Assembly (NCBI GenBank): GCA_033064195.1
Contig: JARBJD010000287.1
Span: forward strand, 1 to 64,000
Direction of reading: 5' to 3'
DNA length: 64,000 bases
Origin: Blattamonas nauphoetae
Lineage: Eukaryota; Preaxostyla; Oxymonadida
The notes below the pieces were generated by a model, which was given only the letters and a program-made list of their open reading frames with translations, was not told the origin of the DNA and did not search any database. The position numbers were made by a program, and so were the translations under genes. Positions 56,401 to 64,000 of the stretch are shown one piece after another (position 1 is the first letter of the stretch; every line of letters begins with the position of its first letter).

Positions 56401-58497
56401 ATGGAGAAGAACAGTGTCTTGTTCTCGCTTTTGGGAGGATCAGTGAACATGACGACCCTCACGCTCGAAACGTCAGTGGCGGAAAATGGAAGTGTTGTTG
56501 AGATGAAAGGAGGAAGTCTGAGTTTGACAGGAATGACACTTTTGTCGACCAAACCGATTGAAGGACAGTTGCTCTCCCTCTCCAACTCGCCTTTCACTCT
56601 CACAGACGTCAAAATCTCGAAGCAAACATTTGTCTGTCCTCTCTTCACATTTTCTTCTTTCGGAGAGGGAACGATCCGCAACATGGATATTTCTGGATGC
56701 TCTGGCTCAACGCTCATCACTGCCAATGATGGTGACGAGCTCTCCATCCGAAACTGCATCTTCACATCTCTCACTCCATCATCGGTATTCAGCGAAGCTA
56801 AGACCCCAGAGTTGTGTGGATGGGAGACAAGTCTCATCGAAATCACAAATTCATCAGCCGATTTCCATCAAACAGAGTTCACATCCATCCATCTCGGAGC
56901 CCTCTCTGTTTCTGACAGCATCATGACAATGACTGGCTGCATCTTCAGTGAGAATACTCCTTCCAACCAACAATGGCCTTCCCTCCGACGAAACATCAAG
57001 TGCTCAAATGGAACCATAAAAATCACGGGAATCGGTAGAGGTGATGGAATGTCGCCACCTCACCATTGGATCTTAGCGGACGACTGTGCAGTCACCAAAG
57101 AAAGTGAAAACTTGCCGGCTCCTCTCTTCGTGCCAACTCTTGTGGCGAATGAATCTAAGAGTATTTTGGACAAGAAACTGAAACAGTATTCAGTGAATGT
57201 GGTTGGAACGACAATGATTCCTTGTAAACTCAAGTTGGAAGTGTTCGAACACAACGCAACGAAATCGAACGAAGAAGGACATCCACTCAAATTCGACATC
57301 CCATCTCTGAATCCATCAAAATGGACAGAGACCGAACTCTCGTACATTCTCCCCCAATCCTCACTGGCTGACTTGAGCAAGAAATCTGAACTTCGCTGCC
57401 GACTGTTGTATGCTGATGGTCAGACGACAGCTTCGTTCTCGTTGACTGGGGCATCGAAAGGAAACATGGCGGAAGGAGGAGTGATCACCTCGATCGTTGT
57501 TCCGATTGTTGCAGTGATCATTGTGGCTGTTCTGCTGATCATCATCATCGCTCTTCTGTGCCGTCGTCGAAAGATTCAGAAAGAAGCGGAACAAGCAAGT
57601 CAGGAACTGGATGTGGCAGAAGCTGGTGATGTTGTGAAAGAGGACGGAGAGGGACAAGACGACACAATCAAACCGATCTTCGGATCGACTGGGATGAGCA
57701 ACAACTCGATGCTGATGGTGAGTGAAGACAAGCAACACGGGGAGCATGTGCACACACTCGGGACAGCGTCGATGATGTCTCTGAAGCAGGTGGATGCTCT
57801 GAAGTGTGATGGGGAGCCTGGGATTGTGTCAGTTGATCCTCGACACACTCTGTACCATCATCTGCATGTGGAGAAAGCTCGTGTTGTGGATAAGAGGAAG
57901 ATGGGAGTTCGGATTGTGACTGGGTTGGAGCGAATGATTGCTGACCATCCGTCGAGTGAACTGTTGTCCAAACTGTCTCCGCATTGGATCATCCTGGACT
58001 TGAACATGAACACATTTCTGAGAATCGAGTCGCTTTCTCAACTTTTGGGGTCTGGTGGAATTGGGGCTCAGGCGCTTTCAGGGTCGACGAAGAATGAAGA
58101 AGATCGTCGCTGGAATGCACCTGAACAGGATTCGAAGGAAGGAGAAACTGGGAATGAACAAGAAGGGTCGTTTGATCGCAGCAAGGCGGCAGTTTTTAGG
58201 CTTGGCCTTGTCTTGTGGGAAATAGAGACTGGACAGGTACCCTTCGGGGAGCTGGATGCTGTGAATGCGTCTCGTCAGATTCGGGCGGGTGTGATGCCGC
58301 TGATCCACAACTGGGAAGACGAAGACTTTGCCGACCTTGTGGCCGACTGCCTCTCGCTCTCTCCTGACTCCCGACCCTCGCTGGCCGACGTGAAGACTCG
58401 TCTTGGTGGACTGAAGTCCGACCATCCTCCTGCTGTTCATAATCCTCCCCAGCAGAACGAATTAGAGAAGGCTGTCTCTGGAATTGAGACCAGCTGA
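53497..58497 (+). CDS. Gene 3, C-terminal frame with membrane span and pseudokinase
   Basis: 1666 codons, matching gene 2 from FALQFLQ onward. It keeps about 0.8 kb (roughly 53830-54640) that gene 2 lost. Residues about 1-1325 are serine-rich beta repeats, followed by SIVVPIVAVIIVAVLLIIII and LCRRRK, then an acidic juxtamembrane stretch and the kinase C-lobe-like region (about residues 1430-1640). It ends ETS-TGA. Confidence 0.85.
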   Translation: MDHPILSDSQFALQFLQSQYQNGSLFQRTCIQSDSSMTTEPLLLNKTDLIYASGSTTMLSANKLSLSATCAAIEGVLFTINDESRLTLQKLRFTLAPLHQLVNVDSEDGRLVVEESYVLIETGTPTSRSPLFSVGSSLAVRTVLFSSTVPSSIATLSTPLVRFAPTPSNEDKLGSGSCDITNCSLTDFHFEEKSMFEIETSGRISFLLNGVNRVTTDLEEGKFISVKGQSFKQQIEPSLWLSNPTTADLPNLIGEDVSMGEGDKWRKGSLVYWLISPSEEIQINSDENAVDHPNCGSSTFKCTTLDSAFKSAGLNAISTLSLSISTSLSSNLLVASSLLIMTSSATQEIELNKNGSFVVANSTEKLSIESINFTVAQTCLSATLFVVEEGELSFSSCQIGATSSESALVLPESATTLIEVKSDGTLSLTDTLIQHIKFSHATLGTTIRLHINSPNTFEGTSKVGEIVSNGTGSHVLILASTELESSPISSFVEKFASWGPTTMNGVRFSKSEIEEFVVIDEDGRVDELIYHWNLYDGESLFVASDGGSHSKCGLSVLPCSSISANIEKVGDGKAIIVSSAVTESNGFVAKKDLTVKSSDNSKQIISVSCSTQFTTQGSSLIFENLTFVPLPPSSAQNAESLQRTDSLFVVKSGSIELTDCSLLSFLLADSPLITHTFGSLILNSCEISSITRSTGNGTVLETSLEGNISLWMNDVTFSSMTSSKVSALLSISLTPLDDSEPVPNYAFSLTNLQFVEMIESEDEESCFVSLVGSNLADWLDEGDSRFEGSYNESTQLSHLWSFDAFHSLPASLLFYLLPSEGPVGVSSSGIDMGKCGSNSIWCPTISKSLDRLSAQKTNKIVVMDEIDLSTSVLLPDGVIFSGNNSVMLCSCLVNDAGSFETTGVDFVSITSLDFSLPPSQSADAVIVHSSNKLTLSHLHISSRGKSSAVFIRMSSGSSEMSDIVVQSEMEKNSVLFSLLGGSVNMTTLTLETSVAENGSVVEMKGGSLSLTGMTLLSTKPIEGQLLSLSNSPFTLTDVKISKQTFVCPLFTFSSFGEGTIRNMDISGCSGSTLITANDGDELSIRNCIFTSLTPSSVFSEAKTPELCGWETSLIEITNSSADFHQTEFTSIHLGALSVSDSIMTMTGCIFSENTPSNQQWPSLRRNIKCSNGTIKITGIGRGDGMSPPHHWILADDCAVTKESENLPAPLFVPTLVANESKSILDKKLKQYSVNVVGTTMIPCKLKLEVFEHNATKSNEEGHPLKFDIPSLNPSKWTETELSYILPQSSLADLSKKSELRCRLLYADGQTTASFSLTGASKGNMAEGGVITSIVVPIVAVIIVAVLLIIIIALLCRRRKIQKEAEQASQELDVAEAGDVVKEDGEGQDDTIKPIFGSTGMSNNSMLMVSEDKQHGEHVHTLGTASMMSLKQVDALKCDGEPGIVSVDPRHTLYHHLHVEKARVVDKRKMGVRIVTGLERMIADHPSSELLSKLSPHWIILDLNMNTFLRIESLSQLLGSGGIGAQALSGSTKNEEDRRWNAPEQDSKEGETGNEQEGSFDRSKAAVFRLGLVLWEIETGQVPFGELDAVNASRQIRAGVMPLIHNWEDEDFADLVADCLSLSPDSRPSLADVKTRLGGLKSDHPPAVHNPPQQNELEKAVSGIETS

Positions 58498-59458
58498 TCA
58501 CACCTCCCCTCTCTATTCATCGTCATCTCACCGATCACCAACTCGAGTTTGTGCACTTCTTATTTTGGAGTAGAACACTCTTTCGGTGACTCTTCTCCAT
58601 TCTCATTCATCCGAACCAACTCGAGCACACACAGCATTCGGCAGACTTGGGATTCATCTCACTCACAATCACTTGTCTTCATTCTCCAAATTTGCTTCAT
58701 CTTTCACTGTCATCATTCATCGTCGATATCTACCAGAACATAGTCACAACACACTTTTTTATCCACACCTACACCCAGAACATCGTGTTCGTCCCACCTC
58801 AAATGCAATTGGGAGGAACTCCTTCGTTCAATCCGCTTTCATTTCTTGAGCCATTTTGGAAGTCGACACCTCTTCTTTTCTGAGTGCTCGGCAGTCATCA
58901 TCGTGCTCTGAGTGCATGTTCTCTTTCTTCGTCGATCTTTTGCTTCTGTTTGTCTTCGTTTCCCAACCTCACTCGTCTTGAGTCAAGGAGAATGACCTCC
59001 GCTTTCAACATCAAACATGGACATCTCGGCTGGATGTTGCATGCCACCTTCTGTTCCATCAAAACTAAACACCTCACAGACACTTTATTTATTCCGAGGT
59101 CGCTCTCCTTTTCATTCGTCTTTCCTTTGACTCGTAGCCGCAGATCTTGCTTCAGCATTTCCTGCCACACTTTTCGTTTGTCGTTCGTCGTTCATCGTTT
59201 CTGTTGTCACTTCCTGTCACTCATTCATCACTTTGGTTGGACGGGAATCTGTCCACAAGTGATTCATGTGGTTTTCGTGATTTCTTGCCTCCAGAATCAT
59301 TTCACAAACTCGAAAAGGGTTTGTTCTGGGTTCCTCACCATTTCTATCGCTATTCATTTCCTTTTTCCAAAGACCTGTTGTCCTGAAAAGCGTTGACATA
59401 GCATGGAAGGTTGCTGTCTGGATGTTAACTCCGTTAACCCTCCAGATGGGTAATTTCA
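58498..59458. other. Intergenic repeat unit after gene 3
   Basis: Matches 48516-49490 and ends with a partial conserved 5' block (GGAAGGTTGCTGTCTGGATG). A fourth paralogue probably once followed; its coding part is not in the window, the similarity stopping near 59458. Confidence 0.6.
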
Positions 59459-59647
59459 AGAAGATCTGTTTCGGAGTAGGACCTTAATGGTCAAACAAAG
59501 AAATAAAGACAATTTGTGATTTAGAACCGTGCGCTTTTCTGACGTCAAGATGCCGTTGTTAGATTGCGCTTCTCCGTCCCAAATGATCTTGCATCAATTT
59601 GGGTGTGTTTTTTGAGATGTCCACTCACTTTTTATAAGGGTTGATCA
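59459..59647. other. Unassigned junction sequence
   Basis: Sequence between the truncated 5' block and the second hAT copy. No frame, repeat or similarity to other parts of the window noted. Confidence 0.4.
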
Positions 59648-60085
59648 TTGGCTTGGGTCGGCATGTCCTCCCCTGAAAACCCGTGTCCTATAGCATTGTC
59701 CTATCGAAATTGGCGCTTAATTAGGCTCCATGAGAGTTCTGTTGAAAATCCCTAAAGATGATGTGATATGAAGGAATTTACTTTTTGTGAAACGCAGAGT
59801 GTGTTTTTACGTTCTTTTTGGGTGAATCAGATGTGAAAAGAGGGAATCAGGTTTGACCAAGATAAATAAAACTTTGATGGTCAGATCAAGTTGATGATCA
59901 ATTAGAACACTCGAAACAGATCACCTCCCTCACACAATTGGAATACCACAAGACAGTAGCGTCGTTTGAAAGGATGAACAATCAGATTAACACCGGATCA
60001 AGGGATGGGAACAACCGACTCAGATTGCCCATCCCTACTTCCGTTGAACTCATCCATTCGTCGAGTGGGCACTCATTCTTTGTTA

Positions 60086-60934
60086 CCCTCCTTCCAAAAC
60101 CCGTCACTTTCCAAAACCCGTCACACTTTTGACGGGTCCTCTTTTTGTTGTTTCCACCTCTCATTTTCATCTCAAAACTGTTTTTATTCAACTTTTTTTT
60201 GAAATGAAATCAATTGAAAACAAATTGAGAAAAAAGTCGGGATAGTAATACCTCCTTGTTCTGGTCAAGGTGATCAACCCTGAATTTTGTTGTGGGTGAT
60301 CCTCCTCGACCAGTAATCGTACAGACCTCTCGTTTTCACTAAATCGAATGTTTTGGTGGAAATGAATCTTTTCTGACATTTTCATTCTTTTTATAGCAAC
60401 AGACATTTCCGTCATTTCATCATTTTGCGACCAACGATCAAAAATGTAACCTTTCCGTCACTACAACTTCTTCACTTGTCACAAATTTTTATAAAAATCA
60501 TTCGGAGAGCATCATTCTCTTGGTCAAATGATAATTTCTTCAAAAAAGTTAAGATGGAAGCCAAATTTGTGTGAAAACTGTCGAAAACACGAGTGTTTGG
60601 AAAATTTTGAGAATTAAGAGTTGTTCAGAAAAGAATGAAAATGGCAGACAAGATTCATTTCCACCAAAACATTCGATTTAGTGAAAACGAGAGGTCTGTA
60701 CGATTACTGGTCGAGGAGGATCACCCACAACAAAATTCAGGGTTGATCACCTTGACCAGAACAAGGAGGTATTACTATCCCGACTTTTTTCTCAATTTGT
60801 TTTCAATTGATTTCATTTCAAAAAAAAGTTGAATAAAAACAGTTTTGAGATGAAAATGAGAGGTGGAAACAACAAAAAGAGGACCCGTCAAAAGTGTGAC
60901 GGGTTTTGGAAAGTGACGGGTTTTGGAAAGAGGG
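60086..60934. mobile_element. 849-bp foldback element with about 310-bp arms, TA-flanked
   Basis: The arms begin CCCTCCTTCCAAAACCCGTC at 60086 and mirror to GGAAAGAGGG at 60934; TA flanks both sides (60084-60085, 60935-60936). The arms are nearly identical for about 310 bp, so the identical short translated frame appears on both strands, an artefact of the inverted repeat. The element is not related in sequence to the foldback at 36652 but has the same length and design. Confidence 0.85.
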
Positions 60935-60969
60935 TAATAAGTCAGACATCGAAGGCGAACATGTTTTCT

Positions 60970-62740
60970 TTGTCGATAGCGTTAAGCATGGGGAAGCTGC
61001 CTCCACATGAGAGATCCTGGATTGTCTCGTCAATATGGTGCCTCCAATCGCAATATATTTACTGGTTGCTCATGGAGATCCCTGTGATGAGCATGTACAC
61101 ATCCATGTTGAGAGAGTAGAGGTAGGGGAGTGAGTCGTCAGTCTGACGTCAGATCTGATGGTAGATGGAAAGAATGAGAGAGAATACAGTAAAATACGAA
61201 AGAAGAGACGACAGAAAAAAGCGAAAAATAAGAGAAGGATATCGTTGTGAGTGATGAAAGACGAAAGAAGTGCTGGCAAACTGATTCACCTCCCAACACA
61301 CATGTCCCCACTTTATTCATGTTTCTGGCATCTCCCTTCCAACTACTATTGAACCAGGGCAGTGAGATCGAAAACAACTCGTTGTACAAAAGGTTAGTGA
61401 TGATCAGCAACGGTCCCATCAAAACGAGCAGGATGAAACCAAAACGGATGGATCGAAGGAGCTGCGAGAGAAGAGGAAGTGATGAGTGTGAATGGACAGA
61501 AGAAGAGATAAAAACTACAAGAATCATGGAAGTTAGAATGTTGTTCAGAATGATCCAAGAAAAAGAAAAGGATCTCTCGATAAGAAACGAACAAAGAGCA
61601 TACAACGTTCTCTCACATACACCCTTCACCTGTCCTCCCCAACACACAGCACAGAACTCCAATAAACAGCACGATCGCTCCGCGCACAACGTCTCCGAAC
61701 AGAATCGCAGACAAAACGAGAAAAGTCACTATAACGGAAATATCAAGGCTTGTTGCTTGAAAAGCGCATTCCAAACGATTTGAAGAGTGTATGAGGCGTA
61801 TTCTTGAAGGGAATTGTCTGGATCAAAGGCGGTGGCGTCATTAGCTCGACAGGAAGGGAATGTATCCTTGTTTTCCAAAATGCATGGTTGTTTTGATGGC
61901 TTGTCCATCCGAAGTGGCGTTTTGAAGGGAGCAGCGGCGTCTGAAGCGTTCGTCACTGTCTGTGTTAGATTATCCTCAATGACCAAAAGTATTCGTTCGC
62001 TCCTTCGTTCATTTTCTCTAAGATACGTTGGAAGAAGGATTGATGATAAAATTGTCGAGGGTGGAGTTTAAGTGGAAGGAGGATGTGAGGATCTTTGCGA
62101 ATGCTGGATGGAGTGGGGAGAGAGATGTAAGAATGGGTTCGATGTGATGGTGGGAGTGGAAGAACACCCTACTGAGAGAGTGAGAAGAATCCACAATGAA
62201 GATGAGACAAGGAAGGAGAAACGATTTGATGATGAGAATTTGGAAAAGATATGGCTTGGCATAATAAACAGTATCAAACTGAGTTCTTCCTTTGCGGAGC
62301 TAATCGATGCGACAATAAGACACTTCCACAGAGAATGATCGTCAGAAGATGAGAGAAAATGTCCATCATTCCAATCGACACCATGAGAGTGACAATCTAA
62401 AAGAAAGAGACATTGATGCAGATGAAGAGAGGATGAGGATATTCTGAACAGAAGAACATCTTGAATTAGGAGGGAAGACAAACTACAGACCTCAATTGTG
62501 GCGATCTCCTCCAAAATGAGAGACGAGCAAATGCAAAAGAATATGTCGAAGACCTTCAAATCCGAAGTCCTTATCCCTCTTTTTAACGGACTTGATGGTG
62601 AATACGACATGTCCTTGAGAGATGACAGGACTGATTGGCTCATTTGTTGATGGTTTCACATCAATACAAGATAGAACACGATTCACATCCACAATCCTGT
62701 TCATTTTGAAGAGTTCATATTTCAGGACGAACATGAGTGC
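60970..62740 (-). CDS. Membrane-protein-like region, second hAT copy
   Basis: Minus-strand stretches include MFVLKYELFKMNRIVDVN (from 62734), VSIGMMDIFSHLLTIIL with LAPQRK, VIEDNLTQT with TPLRMDKPSK, and a hydrophobic 183-residue frame (61689-61138) with several probable membrane spans. TTTTAG and similar acceptors between stretches suggest introns. The order matches the first copy at 30840-32740. Family unknown; exon borders not resolved. Confidence 0.4.
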
Positions 62741-63287
62741 TATCCGAAGACAAAGAAGTTAATTGGGTTAATATGAGTACTCCAATAAGAAGAATGCATA
62801 CTGGTAGACAGTTGTGTGGATAAATCACACGATCCTCAGTCGTTCAAACAAGCTGGGGGAAGATGATGTCTATTCTTTTTGAATTGACATAAGAATGGAA
62901 AAAAGAGAATAAAAAATACAATGTGAGAGTCAACATAATTCATTCTCTGCTATCATGTCATTGCTATTCGATAATCCAGAGGACAACTCGATCACAAGAT
63001 CAACTGTCAAAAACAGAAGAGAGAGTTAAAAATGAAGTTAATTTCGAGAAAAGAACATACAAGGTTCATCTCCGATTCAGTCTCCGTTGACAAAGGATCC
63101 ATTTAGCAGAATTGAAGGGAAAAAAAGAAAAATGATGGTTTGAGAGGACAGATCGGGCCACCATAGGACACGATAGACAGGACAGGACAATTGTCCTCCC
63201 TCGATTTTTTTTGTGAAATTGAGACGCAAGTATTGTGAAGACCTCAAATACCTTCCATGTCCTATGGTTTGAGCCCGATTTCAGATT

Positions 63288-64000
63288 CCGTGAGTGATCA
63301 TCAATATGACGTGATGATCACTCCCTTTACGTTTTGTCACTCATATTTTGTGGCTCTTTTCTGGAAAAAACAGTCAATCCTAAAGTAATGTCGTGTAGTG
63401 CGTAAAACCAGATAAGTAGAGCGATTGGTTTCTGCTTGAACTTTGGAGTCCATCGTGCCGGAAACTGTGGACGATTCACAAAACCAAATGTGGGATTGTG
63501 ATCGTCTTCCATTTTCTCTTTCTTGGTGTCTTCTTCGTCTGGAATGCATGAAGATTCCATGGCGTCGAACCTTCCATCATTCAAAACAACGGTTTGTTTT
63601 CCTCTTTTTTCTTTGATCATGAAGCCAGCTTCCTTGAATGCCAACCTGTTCTTTTTCTCGTCGGTGCAGCTGGCAAGAGTGAGTGCTGCTTCTGAAAACC
63701 GGTGTGTTTGAGTTGTCGCATCATGAATATTGCTATCTTTCTTCTCCATTTGCTTTAGAGCTGTGAACGTGAGTTGATCACAAGGCTGCGTCAGATGGGA
63801 GGACGCAGGCGGGAAGGTGAAAAGAATAGTATTGTTTGCTGCAAGGTCTGCTTTGATTTCGTTTGTTTTATGGATTTCGAGATTGTCGGCAAGCAGGACA
63901 GCAGTGTTATCGAGCAGCCCTTGTTGCACACGAACCGATCTGACATGTGGAATAAACTGATCACTTATCCAGCTTCTATATTGGTCTGCTTGTATCAAGC
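63288..64000 (-). mobile_element. pogo/Tigger-like transposon, truncated by window end
   Basis: It starts near 63288 with a palindromic stretch (AGTGATCATCA against TGATGATCACT) and carries a pogo-type transposase on the minus strand, which continues past the window. The exact left border is uncertain by a few bases. Confidence 0.6.
63327..63998 (-). CDS. pogo/Tigger-type DDE transposase, C-terminal part
   Basis: 223 residues are visible; the N-terminus lies outside the window. LLADNLEIHK carries the second catalytic aspartate, and NNTILFTFPPASSHLTQPCD followed by QLTFTALKQ the third, the arrangement of the DDE superfamily endonuclease of pogo elements. After the catalytic region comes a charged tail (EEDTKKEKMEDD) and an end at NMSDKT. 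The frame is open in what can be seen. Confidence 0.8.
   Translation of the reverse strand: MIQADQYRSWISDQFIPHVRSVRVQQGLLDNTAVLLADNLEIHKTNEIKADLAANNTILFTFPPASSHLTQPCDQLTFTALKQMEKKDSNIHDATTQTHRFSEAALTLASCTDEKKNRLAFKEAGFMIKEKRGKQTVVLNDGRFDAMESSCIPDEEDTKKEKMEDDHNPTFGFVNRPQFPARWTPKFKQKPIALLIWFYALHDITLGLTVFSRKEPQNMSDKT

Larger units (their letters stand above)
49555..58497 (+). pseudogene. Gene 3: receptor-like beta-helix protein with pseudokinase tail, broken in the middle
   Basis: Three frames make up the locus: 49555-52902, 52781-53401 and 53497-58497. A signal peptide (MIPISLIVLFTSLL), a beta-helix ectodomain, a membrane span (SIVVPIVAVIIVAVLLIIII) and a pseudokinase tail (LSPHWIILD, RRWNAPE, CLSLSPDSRPS) match gene 2. 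Lesions against gene 2: a deletion of about 590 bp at 52846 between TCTCC repeats that shifts the frame, a TGA at 53399-53401, and a one-base shift near 53510. The rest of the frame (1666 codons) is open and strongly conserved, so loss is recent, or the gene is rescued in transcripts in some way. Confidence 0.75.
59648..63287 (-). mobile_element. Second hAT copy, transposase-less derivative, right end lost
   Basis: The left end TTGGCTTGGGTCGGCATG matches the copy at 30221, followed by the same CCCGTGTCCTA subterminal word and GCGCTTAATTAGGC. The right subterminal block (63128-63287, GGACAGATCGGGCCACC onward) matches 35908-36060. The transposase gene that lies between in the first copy is absent; the membrane-protein-like region is kept. 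Near 63288 the family sequence stops at the pogo-like element, so the right inverted repeat is not seen. A TA-flanked foldback element sits inside. Confidence 0.75.

Noticed and set aside
60188-60832. Identical short frames on both strands (75 and 65 codons)
   Set aside because: They are the same sequence read from the two arms of the foldback element; no family signature.

Overview
The window reads as a eukaryotic protist genome. I infer an oxymonad (Preaxostyla, Blattamonas-like) because of the large secreted beta-helix/Ig-like proteins that end in one membrane span and a degenerate protein-kinase lobe, the short GT-AG introns, and the mixture of transposon families. There is no bacterial operon layout, rRNA, tRNA or CRISPR array that I can see. 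The species is inference; the gene structures are read from the sequence.

Layout. Bases 1-1200 hold short, mostly decayed minus-strand reading frames, two of which share an upstream A/T-rich motif. Bases 1444-2860 are an 11-unit tandem array (period about 138 bp) in which every unit carries an inverted-repeat pair. Bases 2.9-5.0 kb show no gene. Bases 5.0-8.8 kb hold minus-strand genes: a coiled-coil LysM protein and a multi-exon protein (helical repeat, coiled coil, SPRY-like beta domain) whose small introns can be placed to the base.

From 9 kb to 59.5 kb the plus strand is a set of three related receptor-like genes. Gene 1 (9075-23016) has a signal peptide, beta-helix start, many beta-sandwich repeats, a membrane span and a pseudokinase tail. 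It is interrupted by a 377-bp inverted-repeat insertion, a 4.87-kb DIRS-like fossil and one in-frame TGA. Gene 2 (25147-48515) and gene 3 (49555-58497) are tandem paralogues separated by about 1 kb of conserved intergenic DNA. Gene 2 is full of insertions: a Tc1-like relic in its 5' flank, two small CAG...CTG elements with 8-bp target duplications, a mariner that itself holds a hAT element, a TA-flanked foldback element, and a whole-looking DIRS-like retroelement at its last codons. Gene 2 and gene 3 each lack a different internal block that the other keeps.

From 59.5 kb to the end is a second, transposase-less copy of the hAT family. It carries the same minus-strand putative membrane-protein region as the first copy, is invaded by an 849-bp foldback element, and is cut at its right side by a pogo/Tigger-type transposon that runs off the window.

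How it fits together: a tandem surface-protein locus serves as a landing pad for at least seven kinds of mobile DNA. The paralogues make it possible to define insertion boundaries to the base. The most interesting signals are the two related small insertions (27315-27842 and 41160-41483), whose precise removal restores the host reading frame, the hairpin satellite, and the hAT family with a shared second gene region.
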